DNA from: Robertmurraya siralis
GTDB lineage: Bacteria > Bacillota > Bacilli > Bacillales > Cytobacillaceae
Direction of reading: 5' to 3'
NCBI RefSeq assembly: GCF_005502275.1
Contig: NZ_SWLZ01000010.1
Coordinates: forward strand, 62,001-126,000
Length of the DNA stretch: 64,000 nt
Part shown: positions 1 through 8,901 of the stretch, in pieces
How positions within the stretch are numbered: position 1 is the stretch's first letter
Layout of the letters: the number at the start of each line of letters is the position of its first letter
Notes under the pieces: generated by a model
Database searches by the model: none
What the model saw: the letters and a program-made list of their open reading frames with translations, nothing else
Told to the model about the DNA's origin: nothing
Made by a program: the position numbers and the translations under genes

Positions 1-3000
1 CTATCGTATTGAGCTTGTATTTCCCAAGCCATCTTTTATGTGTCATATCCCAAATATCCGTAATACTTTCACGCCATTTTGGGTCATCTACAAAAGTTGC
101 TTGGAATATATTCACTCCGATAACTTCTCCTGTTAAAACTGGAGGTTTAGGGGGCATTGGAACTTCCAATAATACCATTGCCGGTGGGTATCCAGTTGCA
201 TGAAAAGAAAGAGCGTAAGTACCTGGAACATAATAGTAGGATTTTAAGTTTATGCGTAATTTTCCCGGTATACTTCTATCTACCTCACTTAGATGAATGG
301 GAGTCCCAGTTGTTTCATTATATACATTAGTGATGTTATTTCTCCATTCTGCATTATCTGGGAAAATGAAATCGAATATATTTGGTTCAACGATTTCCAC
401 AGTTAATTCAGGCGATTTGGGCTCTGGTATTTCAGGCTCTGGTATTTCTACCTCAACTGATACATTATCGTAACCTGGGGCTTGAAGAAAGAAACTTACC
501 TTTCCTGATAAAGATGTCGAACCAAGTTTTAGAATCACTCTCCCCGGCTGGCTGACATCTAATTTAGTACGAAGAAAGTATTGACCGTTTGTGTTATCGT
601 ACACTTGAGTTATACTATTTCTCCAGTCCGGATTATCATAAAATTCAAAGACAATTTCATTGCTTTCTGTCACATAGGCAGATACTACATTAGGTGGCAA
701 GTCATACTCGGGTATTTCCACAAAAAAAACTGCCCGTTCATACCCACTAGCGTCAACAGAGAACCCATGCCTTCCTGGCCCATAAGATTTACCTTCCACA
801 TTTAAGATCAATTTGCCTTCTTCTGTTGTGGTAAGCTTTGATTTTCCTAGCCATTCTTCATTTGTTATATCCCAAACATCTACTATACTCTCTCTCCATT
901 TCGGATCATCAGAAAAAGTGGCTTGAAATAGTTCTGGGCCAATTGCCTCACCAGTTAGTGTTGGTGGTGTGAAAGATTCTGGCTTTTCAATCGCTATCCT
1001 AACAGGCTCATAGCCTGCTGCTTCTATTCGGAATATATGGACGCCCGTCTCATAAACATATCCAGTTTGTTTTATCGTGATTTTTCCTTCCTGGCTTGTA
1101 TCGACTTCACCCATATATATAGTTTGTTTTTTGGTTTCATTGTATACATACCTCACTTTTTCACGCCAAGCCGGATCATCTTCAAATTCAATAACAAATT
1201 GATTTATACCTGTGACATAGCCTCGTACTTCAGGTGCATCCTTTGGTTTTGGTACGTTTACAGTAAGGACTGCATCCTCATAACCTTCTGCTTTAATTAA
1301 AAATTCATAGGTGCCCGGTTGATAGATCCTGCCTTCCACATTCAAGATCAATTTGCCTACTTCTGTTGTGGTAAGCTTTGTTTTTCCAATCCATCTCTCA
1401 TTAGCTATATCCCAAACATCTGTTATACTTTCTCTCCAGTTTGGGGCATCAGCAAAAGATGCTTGAAACTGTTGCGGACTAAGTACTTCGCCCGTTAAAT
1501 TAGGTGGAATTAATACTGGCTCTAGTATTTCTATTATAAACTTCGCAGGTTCATATCCCTCAGCATCTACACGGATTGTATGGTTACCCGGCGTAAAATC
1601 TACTTTCGAAAGATCCATGATGATGATTCCGGGATTACTTGTATCGACATATGAAAGTGGAATGGATGAACCATTTGTTTCATTGACAATGGAAGTAATG
1701 CTTTCTCTCCAGTCACGCTGTTCCTCAAAAGTGACTTCGAATAGTTGTCCATTCAATAATTTTCCTGTCAAAGCAGGGGACTTTCCCCTAATATTATTGA
1801 CAACTTTTACTTCAATCGGAGCTGAAACAACACCATACTCATTTATTGTGGATAATGTAATAGTATCGTCCTCTTGTAAATCAATATCTGCCATAGAGTA
1901 TGTAATCTCTTCATCTTCTAATCCTTTTAATGGAATGGATTTGACATGAATGTTGTTCACATCAATTTGAAGAGAATTAGCACCTGAGTGGATGGCCTCA
2001 GTAGCAGTAAATATAATTTCTCCTTTTATGTCCACACCTGGATCTAAATCATTAAATCTTACATTCTCTATTGGCTTTACTTCATAGGCATATACAACCT
2101 CAACTTCCGAGTGGGCAGAAACTTTGGCATTCCTGTGCATGACAACTACTTTTTTTACCTTAGCGTTATTCGGGATTGAAACTTCTGCGGCATCTTGAAC
2201 ATTGACAAGGTCAATTAAACTGGAACCATCAATTGTGATATTACCATTATTGCTGATTGTTAAAATTCCCATTCTCCCATGGTTCACAAAATGAGAAATA
2301 TCTGAGTCGGAGATATCCACATCATTTAGTTCTCCATAATTTACGAAAGAATTTCCTGAAACATCTTTTATATACAATGTGCCTAACAATTTTACAGGGT
2401 TTTCATACTCGACATCTGCTTTAGGAGTATCAACAACTAAGTCTCCAGTTATTAATCCTTGCTCCGAACCCACTTTGCGAATCTTGACATTTTCTATATT
2501 CGATCCCTTAATTGTTAAATCCCTTACTGTATCTACTTCTACATAAATATCCATCTTCGAATCAGTGGTAACGGTTATATCTCCGCCACCTCTCGCCTTG
2601 ACAACGACAAAGTCATTTCCTCTCGCCACAGCATTTCGAATTGCAGCATCTACTTGCTGCTGGGGAGTTAGAGGTGTAGACCCACCACCGTGAGAAGGTG
2701 GCTTCTCTTCCTTTTTTGGATAGCCGATAAAATCACCAATTGTTCGCCCACTCTCTTTTAAAACATATTTCTTGCCTTCAGTTTGAGAAGAAGTGGTCAA
2801 AACAACCGTATGATTATCTGTTTTTTCAATATGAACAATTTGTAAATCTGTTATTAAGAAATTTAGTTTTTCAATATCAACATCCGTTTTATACGTTATC
2901 TCAACAGAAGTATTACTAATTGCTTTAATCTGCTCAATTTTTTCTGGTCCTTCATAATGATGGACATTATAAATAAACTGTGCTGCTTGAGCACGTGTAA

Positions 3001-3571
3001 CAGGATTTCGAGGTTTAAAACGGCCATTTCCATCCCCCACAACAATTCCATTACTAGCCAAAACTTGAATGTCCTCAGAATAAGGATGTGAATCATCCAC
3101 ATCAGTAAATATCATTTGATTTTCCCGGTTCATCTCCACTTCATAAGTTTTGGCAATTAAATGTGCCAATGTTTGCCGATCAATTACTTGATTAGGATGA
3201 AAATATCCACCATTACTCTTAAATATATGGGGAAAGTGTTTTTGTAAAGCAGCCACATGCAAAAAGGCAAATGAGTTTTCAGGTATATCTATAAATGATT
3301 GCTTTTCTATACCATCCATATTTAGTTGAAGGGAGTTAGCCAACATTACTGCCAGTTCTCCACGAGTAATATATGCTTCTGGCTTGTATGTGCCATCTGT
3401 ATACCCACGGACAATTCCTTTTTCTTTCATGTAATCTATCGCTTTTTTTGCCCAGTGAAGATCTGACACATCAGTAAAACTATTAGCTAGTCCCTGCATG
3501 GGGGATATAGTTGAAACAGCCAATGACGATACAACAAAAGCAGTGATGAGTTTATGTTGTGTTTGTCCCAT
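1..3571 (-). CDS. Giant SLH-domain surface protein with Shr-like (DUF1533/HID-type) repeats, C-terminus beyond the window edge
   Basis: The frame is open from an ATG at 3571 to the left edge, giving at least 1190 residues with no stop. Residues 1-30 look like a signal peptide, with a hydrophobic core and a GLANS cleavage region. Three SLH domains follow at about 32-82, 93-143 and 155-203; the FTDV, TRGEL and TRAQA signatures are visible. Such domains tether proteins to pyruvylated wall polymers (family knowledge). A Gly/Ser/Pro hinge leads to a strand-rich region (about 280-600). From about residue 600 there are at least seven 85-90-residue repeats with the pattern F-x-D-x-P-x-W-R-x-S-I-x-x-V and a GYE or GY motif near the end. 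This resembles the heme-binding Shr-like Hb-interacting domain (DUF1533), which is common in SLH proteins. The ligand is unknown. The in-frame stop TAA lies just upstream of the ATG, so no earlier start exists. Confidence 0.88.
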   Translation of the reverse strand, partial: MGQTQHKLITAFVVSSLAVSTISPMQGLANSFTDVSDLHWAKKAIDYMKEKGIVRGYTDGTYKPEAYITRGELAVMLANSLQLNMDGIEKQSFIDIPENSFAFLHVAALQKHFPHIFKSNGGYFHPNQVIDRQTLAHLIAKTYEVEMNRENQMIFTDVDDSHPYSEDIQVLASNGIVVGDGNGRFKPRNPVTRAQAAQFIYNVHHYEGPEKIEQIKAISNTSVEITYKTDVDIEKLNFLITDLQIVHIEKTDNHTVVLTTSSQTEGKKYVLKESGRTIGDFIGYPKKEEKPPSHGGGSTPLTPQQQVDAAIRNAVARGNDFVVVKARGGGDITVTTDSKMDIYVEVDTVRDLTIKGSNIENVKIRKVGSEQGLITGDLVVDTPKADVEYENPVKLLGTLYIKDVSGNSFVNYGELNDVDISDSDISHFVNHGRMGILTISNNGNITIDGSSLIDLVNVQDAAEVSIPNNAKVKKVVVMHRNAKVSAHSEVEVVYAYEVKPIENVRFNDLDPGVDIKGEIIFTATEAIHSGANSLQIDVNNIHVKSIPLKGLEDEEITYSMADIDLQEDDTITLSTINEYGVVSAPIEVKVVNNIRGKSPALTGKLLNGQLFEVTFEEQRDWRESITSIVNETNGSSIPLSYVDTSNPGIIIMDLSKVDFTPGNHTIRVDAEGYEPAKFIIEILEPVLIPPNLTGEVLSPQQFQASFADAPNWRESITDVWDIANERWIGKTKLTTTEVGKLILNVEGRIYQPGTYEFLIKAEGYEDAVLTVNVPKPKDAPEVRGYVTGINQFVIEFEDDPAWREKVRYVYNETKKQTIYMGEVDTSQEGKITIKQTGYVYETGVHIFRIEAAGYEPVRIAIEKPESFTPPTLTGEAIGPELFQATFSDDPKWRESIVDVWDITNEEWLGKSKLTTTEEGKLILNVEGKSYGPGRHGFSVDASGYERAVFFVEIPEYDLPPNVVSAYVTESNEIVFEFYDNPDWRNSITQVYDNTNGQYFLRTKLDVSQPGRVILKLGSTSLSGKVSFFLQAPGYDNVSVEVEIPEPEIPEPKSPELTVEIVEPNIFDFIFPDNAEWRNNITNVYNETTGTPIHLSEVDRSIPGKLRINLKSYYYVPGTYALSFHATGYPPAMVLLEVPMPPKPPVLTGEVIGVNIFQATFVDDPKWRESITDIWDMTHKRWLGKYKLNTI

Positions 3572-3999
3572 ACTTGATTAATGATTCCTCACTTTCTATG
3601 ATTATTTTTTGTTTATGATTTTTGTCTCATTTCCCTCTGGGATCTTTCAATATAAGTGAATGCCTTGTGAAACAGGATTTCACAAGAGACAATATTGTTT
3701 TACAAAATCTTTTGCTATAATAAAAACTGTGCTCACGATTACCGACTTCGAAATTAAGTTTAATACGGTACATATAGTAGATTAATATCATAGCTGTGCC
3801 CATTTATATGAGTGTTAAAACCTTTCACTTACCCTTTTTCTACCTTCTTCTAACACTCCTTTCATTGAACTGGAAAGACCATCTACAAATCTCTTCTTCT
3901 AAGGACTTATGACCTATCGCAAAATCAAAATAGAGTATACCAAATAAAGCGTTACACAAACGCAACAGGCTCCACAAATAGAGAGAAAGGGAAGATACT
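3572..3999. promoter_or_regulatory. Divergent intergenic region with a perfect 9-bp inverted repeat
   Basis: This region separates the SLH gene (minus strand) from the hydrolase-SARP fusion (plus strand), so it must hold both promoters. CTTGTGAAA at 3664-3672 and TTTCACAAG at 3678-3686 form a perfect inverted repeat with a 5-nt loop. It could be an operator or a leader hairpin of the SLH transcript. No gene is seen here. Confidence 0.4.
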
Positions 4000-5583
4000 A
4001 TGGCATTTCTTAACATTAATGATCGAAAGATACACTATGTATTTCATCCAGCTTATGAAAGAAATTCAGAAACACTAGTACTAATTCATGCAAATGCTGT
4101 TGATCTGCGCGCATTTGATTGTATGCTTCCTTATTTAGGAAATTCGTTTAATATCTTAACCTATGACTTAAGAGGTTATGGTATGAGTGACAATGACACC
4201 CCTATTGAAGAATTAGCTATTTCCCACTTCGTCACCGATCTAGAAGCACTTCTGCAGCACTTAAAATTAACGAAAGTACATCTTATTGGCTGGCAGATGG
4301 GGGCGCTTATAGGAGCTCGCTACACCTCAAAATATCCTGACCATGTTCTTTCACTGACCCTTATGGCTATGCCTTGCCATCCTCCGCACACGATAGAACA
4401 AATAAGAGAACACCGAAGTAAATTAGGAACGGGAAAGAGGCAAATTCCACATGAATACTTAGACACCCATGCTACCACGTTACCAAAAGGACATTCGGAG
4501 TTGATAAAACTTCGAAACTACGCCGAGACCATTTCCTTTGATCTTTATAAAAAGGTGATGGATTTAACAGTTAGTGCTGATCCTATCTCAGATATTGAAA
4601 AAGTAAGCTGTCCTATTCTTATTCTATCTGGTGTGAAAGACGCATTGTTCCCATCCCACTATTTACAGCACCAAACCTTGCATTTGCGACATTGCCGTTT
4701 TATCACCGTTCTGAATGCTTCCAGTTTAATTGTGTTGGACCAGCCACTCGTAATAGCTGAAATGATTCTCGATTTTATTGAAGAGTCTCGCAGCGAAAAT
4801 CAGATAGAAGACCCCTTTATTCAATCAATGGACAACCAAATTTTAGACTATGTTGCCAAAATTCAAGAAGAGAGTCTGAAAAATTCTGAACGTTCAAATG
4901 AGTTGAAAGTGAACTTATTACAACAGTTTCAAGTGTTCATAAATGGGGAAGAGATTACAACTGGATGGAATAGGCGCTTTGCGAAGTCCCTTCTACTATT
5001 TCTTGTTTTTAACGGTTCCGTATCAAGAGAGCAAATTTGTGAAACCCTTTGGCCAGAAATACCACTTGCTAAAGCTAAAACAAATCTACGTGTATGCTTA
5101 TCATATTTGCGCAAACAGCTGGCGAGTGAGGAATACTTAGTGGTTGATCGAGAGCGTGTCATGATTAAAGGAAATCTAGTATGCGATGCGAAAACTTTTT
5201 TAAAGGAAGTTGAAAATGCTTTAAAGGAATTATCTCCAGATCGAAAAGAACAAAAAGTAAATCAGCTTATTCAGCAATTACCAACAAATTTCCTCGAAAC
5301 ACATCACGATGAATGGTTTATTCAATTACGTACACAAACTGAGGGAAGAATCGCGGACCTTGTTCTTTGGAATGCTGAACAACTTGTACGCAAAGGGGAG
5401 TACGCTATTGCTATTCACCAACTAAGTAAAACCATTTCTGTAATCGGTGCCATCGATCTATATCAACCACTCATAACACTTTATGAAAAAGTAGGAAACC
5501 AGCAAAAAGCAAACGAATGGAGAAAGCAGATGGCAGATTGGTGGGATATAGAATCAGATCCCGATTCTGGGGCATCACTATAA
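4000..5583 (+). CDS. Alpha/beta-hydrolase-fold protein fused to a SARP/BTAD-type regulator
   Basis: The protein has 527 residues. Residues 1-262 form an alpha/beta hydrolase domain with the LVLIH strand, YDLRGYGMSD and a nucleophile-elbow position. The elbow reads GWQMG (97-101), with Gln99 where the catalytic Ser should be. The usual catalytic His near 241 is replaced by Ser (NASSLIVLDQP). The acid Asp214 (GVKDALFP) is kept. Residues about 304-392 are a winged helix of the OmpR/SARP kind (WNRRFAKSLLLFLVFNG, ICETLWPE, LRVCLSYLRK), followed by a BTAD-like helical region to the end. I infer a ligand-sensing transcription regulator built on a dead hydrolase, not an esterase. The ribosome site GAGAAAGGGAAG precedes the ATG. 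The divergent SLH gene is one possible target. Confidence 0.85.
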   Translation: MAFLNINDRKIHYVFHPAYERNSETLVLIHANAVDLRAFDCMLPYLGNSFNILTYDLRGYGMSDNDTPIEELAISHFVTDLEALLQHLKLTKVHLIGWQMGALIGARYTSKYPDHVLSLTLMAMPCHPPHTIEQIREHRSKLGTGKRQIPHEYLDTHATTLPKGHSELIKLRNYAETISFDLYKKVMDLTVSADPISDIEKVSCPILILSGVKDALFPSHYLQHQTLHLRHCRFITVLNASSLIVLDQPLVIAEMILDFIEESRSENQIEDPFIQSMDNQILDYVAKIQEESLKNSERSNELKVNLLQQFQVFINGEEITTGWNRRFAKSLLLFLVFNGSVSREQICETLWPEIPLAKAKTNLRVCLSYLRKQLASEEYLVVDRERVMIKGNLVCDAKTFLKEVENALKELSPDRKEQKVNQLIQQLPTNFLETHHDEWFIQLRTQTEGRIADLVLWNAEQLVRKGEYAIAIHQLSKTISVIGAIDLYQPLITLYEKVGNQQKANEWRKQMADWWDIESDPDSGASL

Positions 5584-5723
5584 TTCCATAAATTATGATC
5601 TATTCACGAATTTAACAAAACATATACTTTGTATATGAATTTTTGCCACTGTATTGAAAAATTAGATTTTATATGTGGTCGATATTTTTATACTTCTCGT
5701 TTTCTACTGCTTTCTCCACAATT

Positions 5724-5758
5724 TAAGAGATATCAAATAATTTAGCTGATATCTCTTA
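5724..5758. terminator. Perfect 12-bp inverted repeat, probable shared terminator
   Basis: TAAGAGATATCA at 5724-5735 and TGATATCTCTTA at 5747-5758 are exact complements with an 11-nt loop. The repeat sits between two convergent genes, the hydrolase-SARP fusion and the LysR regulator, as expected for a bidirectional terminator. The U-run is weak on either strand. Nothing else is recognisable between 5584 and 5908. Confidence 0.5.
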
Positions 5759-5908
5759 TTCTTAGTTTATTGCCTTCAATCATAGCAAAACGAAATAGGC
5801 AGAAGGTAAATTAAATGATATTCATAAAATAATTCACAAATTTTGTGCAAAAGGTTCTAAATAGCTGTTCCTCTTTTTGCTATCGTCATTTTAATCGGTT
5901 CGCCAATC

Positions 5909-6793
5909 TTACTTCTTGCGGATATATTCAATAAAATACCTTAATCCTGTTTTTTGAAAACGATGTTCTTTCTGCACTAACCACAATTCCCTTGTAATTT
6001 GGTAATCAGCGATTTTCACTTCACGAAGTGTACCATATCTCAACTCTTTTAAAACGGTTAGCTTTGGAAGAATAGTGATACCAAGTTCTGCTTCTACAGC
6101 GCTTTTAATAGATTGCATACTGCCAAGCTCCAGTGAAATTTCAATTTCCTCTAGAATTCCCATTTCCCTTAGCGCCTCTTCAACAATTAATCGCGTGCCT
6201 GAATTTTCTTCTCTCAAAATCATTCTCTCGTTGAGCAGTTCATGAATTTCAATCATGTTTCGATTTTTCCAGTGATGATTAATAGGAACGATTAAAATTA
6301 GTTCATCTTCCGCAAACTTCTCGATGTTAAAACGGCCATTCTTCACTGTTCCCTCTACAAGAGCAATATCTATTTCATTATTGTCTAATTTCTCTAAAAC
6401 CGTCGGTGTGTTGGCAATCGTTAAATTTAATTTGATTGCTGGGTGTTGTTTTCTAAAGCTTCCTAGTATGCCAGGTAATAAATATTCTCCAATCGTTTGA
6501 CTCGCGCCTACATGTAGAGAGGTTTCTTGATTTCCAACGATTTCATTTATCGCTTCATGTGACCTTTTAATATATTCGACCATTTCCTTTGCAAAAGGAT
6601 ACAGTGCTTTTCCCGCTTCAGTGAGTACAAGCTTTCCATCTGTTCGTTCAAATAATAATGTTCCATAGAGTTCTTCCAATTGATGTATTTGTCTTGTCAC
6701 CGCTGGCTGTGTAACAAAGCTGAGTCGCGCCGCTTTACTGATACTTCCTTCCTCAACTACAGCGCAGAACATTTTTAAACTATCAAGGTTCAT
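5909..6793 (-). CDS. LysR-family transcriptional regulator
   Basis: The protein has 294 residues, the standard LysR length. The N-terminal winged helix-turn-helix is clear (SISKAARLSFVTQPAVTRQIHQLEELYGTLLF split over residues 17-48). It is followed by a type 2 periplasmic-binding-like effector domain (HVGASQTIGEYLLPGIL, then DIALVEG). It is transcribed away from the TauE/SafE transporter at 7062, and LysR proteins usually regulate a divergent neighbour, so that transporter is the likely target. The organisation recalls CysL/CbbR-like regulators of sulfur metabolism, but the ligand cannot be read from sequence. AGGTGG lies about 9 nt ahead of the ATG. Confidence 0.9.
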   Translation of the reverse strand: MNLDSLKMFCAVVEEGSISKAARLSFVTQPAVTRQIHQLEELYGTLLFERTDGKLVLTEAGKALYPFAKEMVEYIKRSHEAINEIVGNQETSLHVGASQTIGEYLLPGILGSFRKQHPAIKLNLTIANTPTVLEKLDNNEIDIALVEGTVKNGRFNIEKFAEDELILIVPINHHWKNRNMIEIHELLNERMILREENSGTRLIVEEALREMGILEEIEISLELGSMQSIKSAVEAELGITILPKLTVLKELRYGTLREVKIADYQITRELWLVQKEHRFQKTGLRYFIEYIRKK

Positions 6794-7061
6794 GGTATAA
6801 ATTCCACCTTTGCTTTTTACCCTAAACTATTTGTTTTCTATGAATAAAATGTACCACTAATTTAAAACGAAAGCTTTGTCTTTTTTTCAATTTCTCTACT
6901 CTATCTATCGTCGAAGCCTTGCCAATTACTTCATTTTTCACTAAGTATGTCCTTCGATTCAACAGGTATTACATTTATTTATGGGCTATAAAATATTGTC
7001 AATATGCAGCACTTCTCCTATCTGATAATTTAAAGATAACCGAGGTAAAGGAGAACAAAAC

Positions 7062-7871
7062 ATGGAAATAGCAACTGGACTGCTAATTCTCGCAGTAGGC
7101 ATGATTGCTGGGGGCTACGGAACAATTGTTGGCGCAGGCGGAGGATTTATATTTGTACCGGCACTGCTTCTTTTATTGCATATCGATCCTGTAAGTGCAT
7201 CTGCGTCAGGCATTGTCATTGTTTTTATAAACTCTCTATCCGCAGTGGTTGGCTACGCCAAGCAAAATAAAATTAACTATCGAACGGGAATGTTCATCGG
7301 GATCGGGGCATTTCCTGGCTCCATACTTGGAGTTTGGTTGCTGCAGCTATATTCATCCAGTTACTTTTATGTTATTTTCGCCACCATTCTAGTGGCGCTA
7401 GGGATTTTTTTGTTTGCAAAAAATTCCCCTTTTAAAATTCTTCAGAAACAAAGAGATACTAGTATTAAGATGGAGGCAGACACTGCCGATAGTGCATTGG
7501 AGATAGAAGCACGGCCCCTTCCACTAAAAGGATTGCTGCCACTTGGTTTTATCATGGGAGTATTGTCTAGCTACCTCGGGATCGGAGGAGGCTGGCTTCT
7601 TGTGCCAGTTTTAATCTACTTTTTTAAAGTTCCAACACATTACGCAACAGCTACTTCCATTTTTGCGCTTGCTCTTTATTCCATAATTGGTGTTGCTGCA
7701 CAATTCGTTTATAACAACATCGAGTGGATGACCGTTCTTTGGGGAGGAATTGGGGTGATGATCGGTTCCCAGATTGGAATACGGTTATCCAAGCGAATTC
7801 CTAGTAAAATGATTATGCAAATGCTCTCTATTCTATTGATTATTATTGGTCTACGAATGTTTTTCGCATAA
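7062..7871 (+). CDS. TauE/SafE (TSUP) family membrane transporter
   Basis: The protein has 269 residues and about eight predicted membrane helices in two halves. Each half begins with the glycine-rich family signature: GGYGTIVGAGGGFIFVPAL near the start and LSSYLGIGGGWLLVPVL after the central loop. TSUP proteins export or import sulfite, sulfonates or related organosulfur anions (family knowledge); the substrate here is not determined. The central cytoplasmic loop (residues about 125-160) is acidic. The ribosome site AAAGGAGA lies 7-8 nt before the ATG. The gene is divergent from the LysR regulator, which probably controls it. Confidence 0.9.
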   Translation: MEIATGLLILAVGMIAGGYGTIVGAGGGFIFVPALLLLLHIDPVSASASGIVIVFINSLSAVVGYAKQNKINYRTGMFIGIGAFPGSILGVWLLQLYSSSYFYVIFATILVALGIFLFAKNSPFKILQKQRDTSIKMEADTADSALEIEARPLPLKGLLPLGFIMGVLSSYLGIGGGWLLVPVLIYFFKVPTHYATATSIFALALYSIIGVAAQFVYNNIEWMTVLWGGIGVMIGSQIGIRLSKRIPSKMIMQMLSILLIIIGLRMFFA

Positions 7872-7897
7872 CGACTGTAAAGTATGGACAGATCCCT

Positions 7898-8431
7898 TTA
7901 AATGAACCCTCTTTTTTTGCCGTACGTTAAAAGACTCTCATAAGGATCTTCAAAGTCTAATCCAAGAACTTTACAAAACGCAGCCTCTGTCTTAAAGCCT
8001 TGTTGTTTAAGAGTAATCACATCTGCTTTTACGTGGGGGGACTCCATTATAAGCGCATGTTCTATTAGCATATGGAGGTAGGCATTCTGTTTTTCTACTG
8101 GCTGCGGTTGGCCAAATAATTCAAATTCGAACCCGAAAAAAAGGAAATTAGCCTTCACAACCGGAATGCCTCTCATGATACGTCTTTTTATTTGAAAATT
8201 TTCTTTATCATGGTAAAGTTCCGTTATCGCCTTCTCGAATTGTTGTAAATCATGAACTTCCATAATGATATCTAAATCCGAATCTGCAATATCAATTTCA
8301 ATCGGCAACGTCCCACAAAGAGTAGGATCATACTCAGAGAGTTGTTCCATAACTCCTAAAACTTCAATTGCCTCATAAGCTCTCTTTTGTTTTTCATTCC
8401 CTTTTTTCAAATAGTTTATGTTGTTGAACAT
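7898..8431 (-). CDS. DUF4269 family protein
   Basis: The protein resembles the DUF4269 family of Bacillaceae (about 175-180 residues, function unknown). Visible family features are GTLPIEIDIADSDLDIIMEV, which looks like a nucleotidyltransferase-type strand with acidic residues, then GIPVVKANFLFFGFEFELFGQ, and the C-terminal LGLDFEDPYESLLTYG. I chose the ATG at 8431 because GGAG lies 7 nt upstream. The adjacent ATG at 8434 and a longer frame starting at 8452 are possible but have worse spacing. It ends close to the TauE gene, in convergent orientation. Confidence 0.75.
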   Translation of the reverse strand: MFNNINYLKKGNEKQKRAYEAIEVLGVMEQLSEYDPTLCGTLPIEIDIADSDLDIIMEVHDLQQFEKAITELYHDKENFQIKRRIMRGIPVVKANFLFFGFEFELFGQPQPVEKQNAYLHMLIEHALIMESPHVKADVITLKQQGFKTEAAFCKVLGLDFEDPYESLLTYGKKRGFI

Positions 8432-8469
8432 CATCACTCTCCTAGATAGCAAAATTCTTCTCTCCTTTT

Positions 8470-8895
8470 TTAAATATAGCTTAAAATTGGTACAATGCAG
8501 TCTGCTTGAAACATCCTATCTAATTCAGCTCTTGTTGCCCACTTCATATCAACAACCTTCTCTGCTCGAAGGATCGTTTCAATCTTTTCGAAATTCTTTC
8601 GAAAAACCCACACATCATCAAAATCGCAATAGCGATCCCCCCAGTGGAAGATATCAATGTGATCCCGATTTCAATTCCTTCTTTCCTTCTCTTAATGCGC
8701 CCTCGAGACTATTTTCACCTTCTAAGATCGATCCAGTTGGGATAGAATGTCCATTCATTAAAAGGAGTTCACCTTTATGATTTATGAGCCAAACATGAAC
8801 CACAGTATATATTCACCTACTGCCAACGGGTTCCCACTAACATAAGATTTGCCAGTTTTGTTTCTAATCCCAAATTTCCCAAACGCTTTGCCCAT
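8470..8895 (-). pseudogene. Nudix hydrolase, broken by several frameshifts
   Basis: Reading the minus strand in three alternating frames recovers a Nudix protein of the isopentenyl-diphosphate-isomerase-like type. The pieces are SVWEIWD, NKTGKSYVSGNPLAVGEYI, VVHVWLINHKGELL, then a Nudix box (GSILEGENSLEGALREGKKEL), then DIFHWGDRYCDFDDVWVF and KWATRAELDRMF, ending YI-stop at 8470. The box keeps the glutamates but loses the second half (REXXEE) to a frameshift. The stretch between the first strand and the box, normally carrying a QRSP/WPG motif, is shortened. The gene cannot make the full enzyme. It lies directly downstream of the metallopeptidase gene. Confidence 0.75.
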
Positions 8896-8901
8896 TCTTA
8901 T

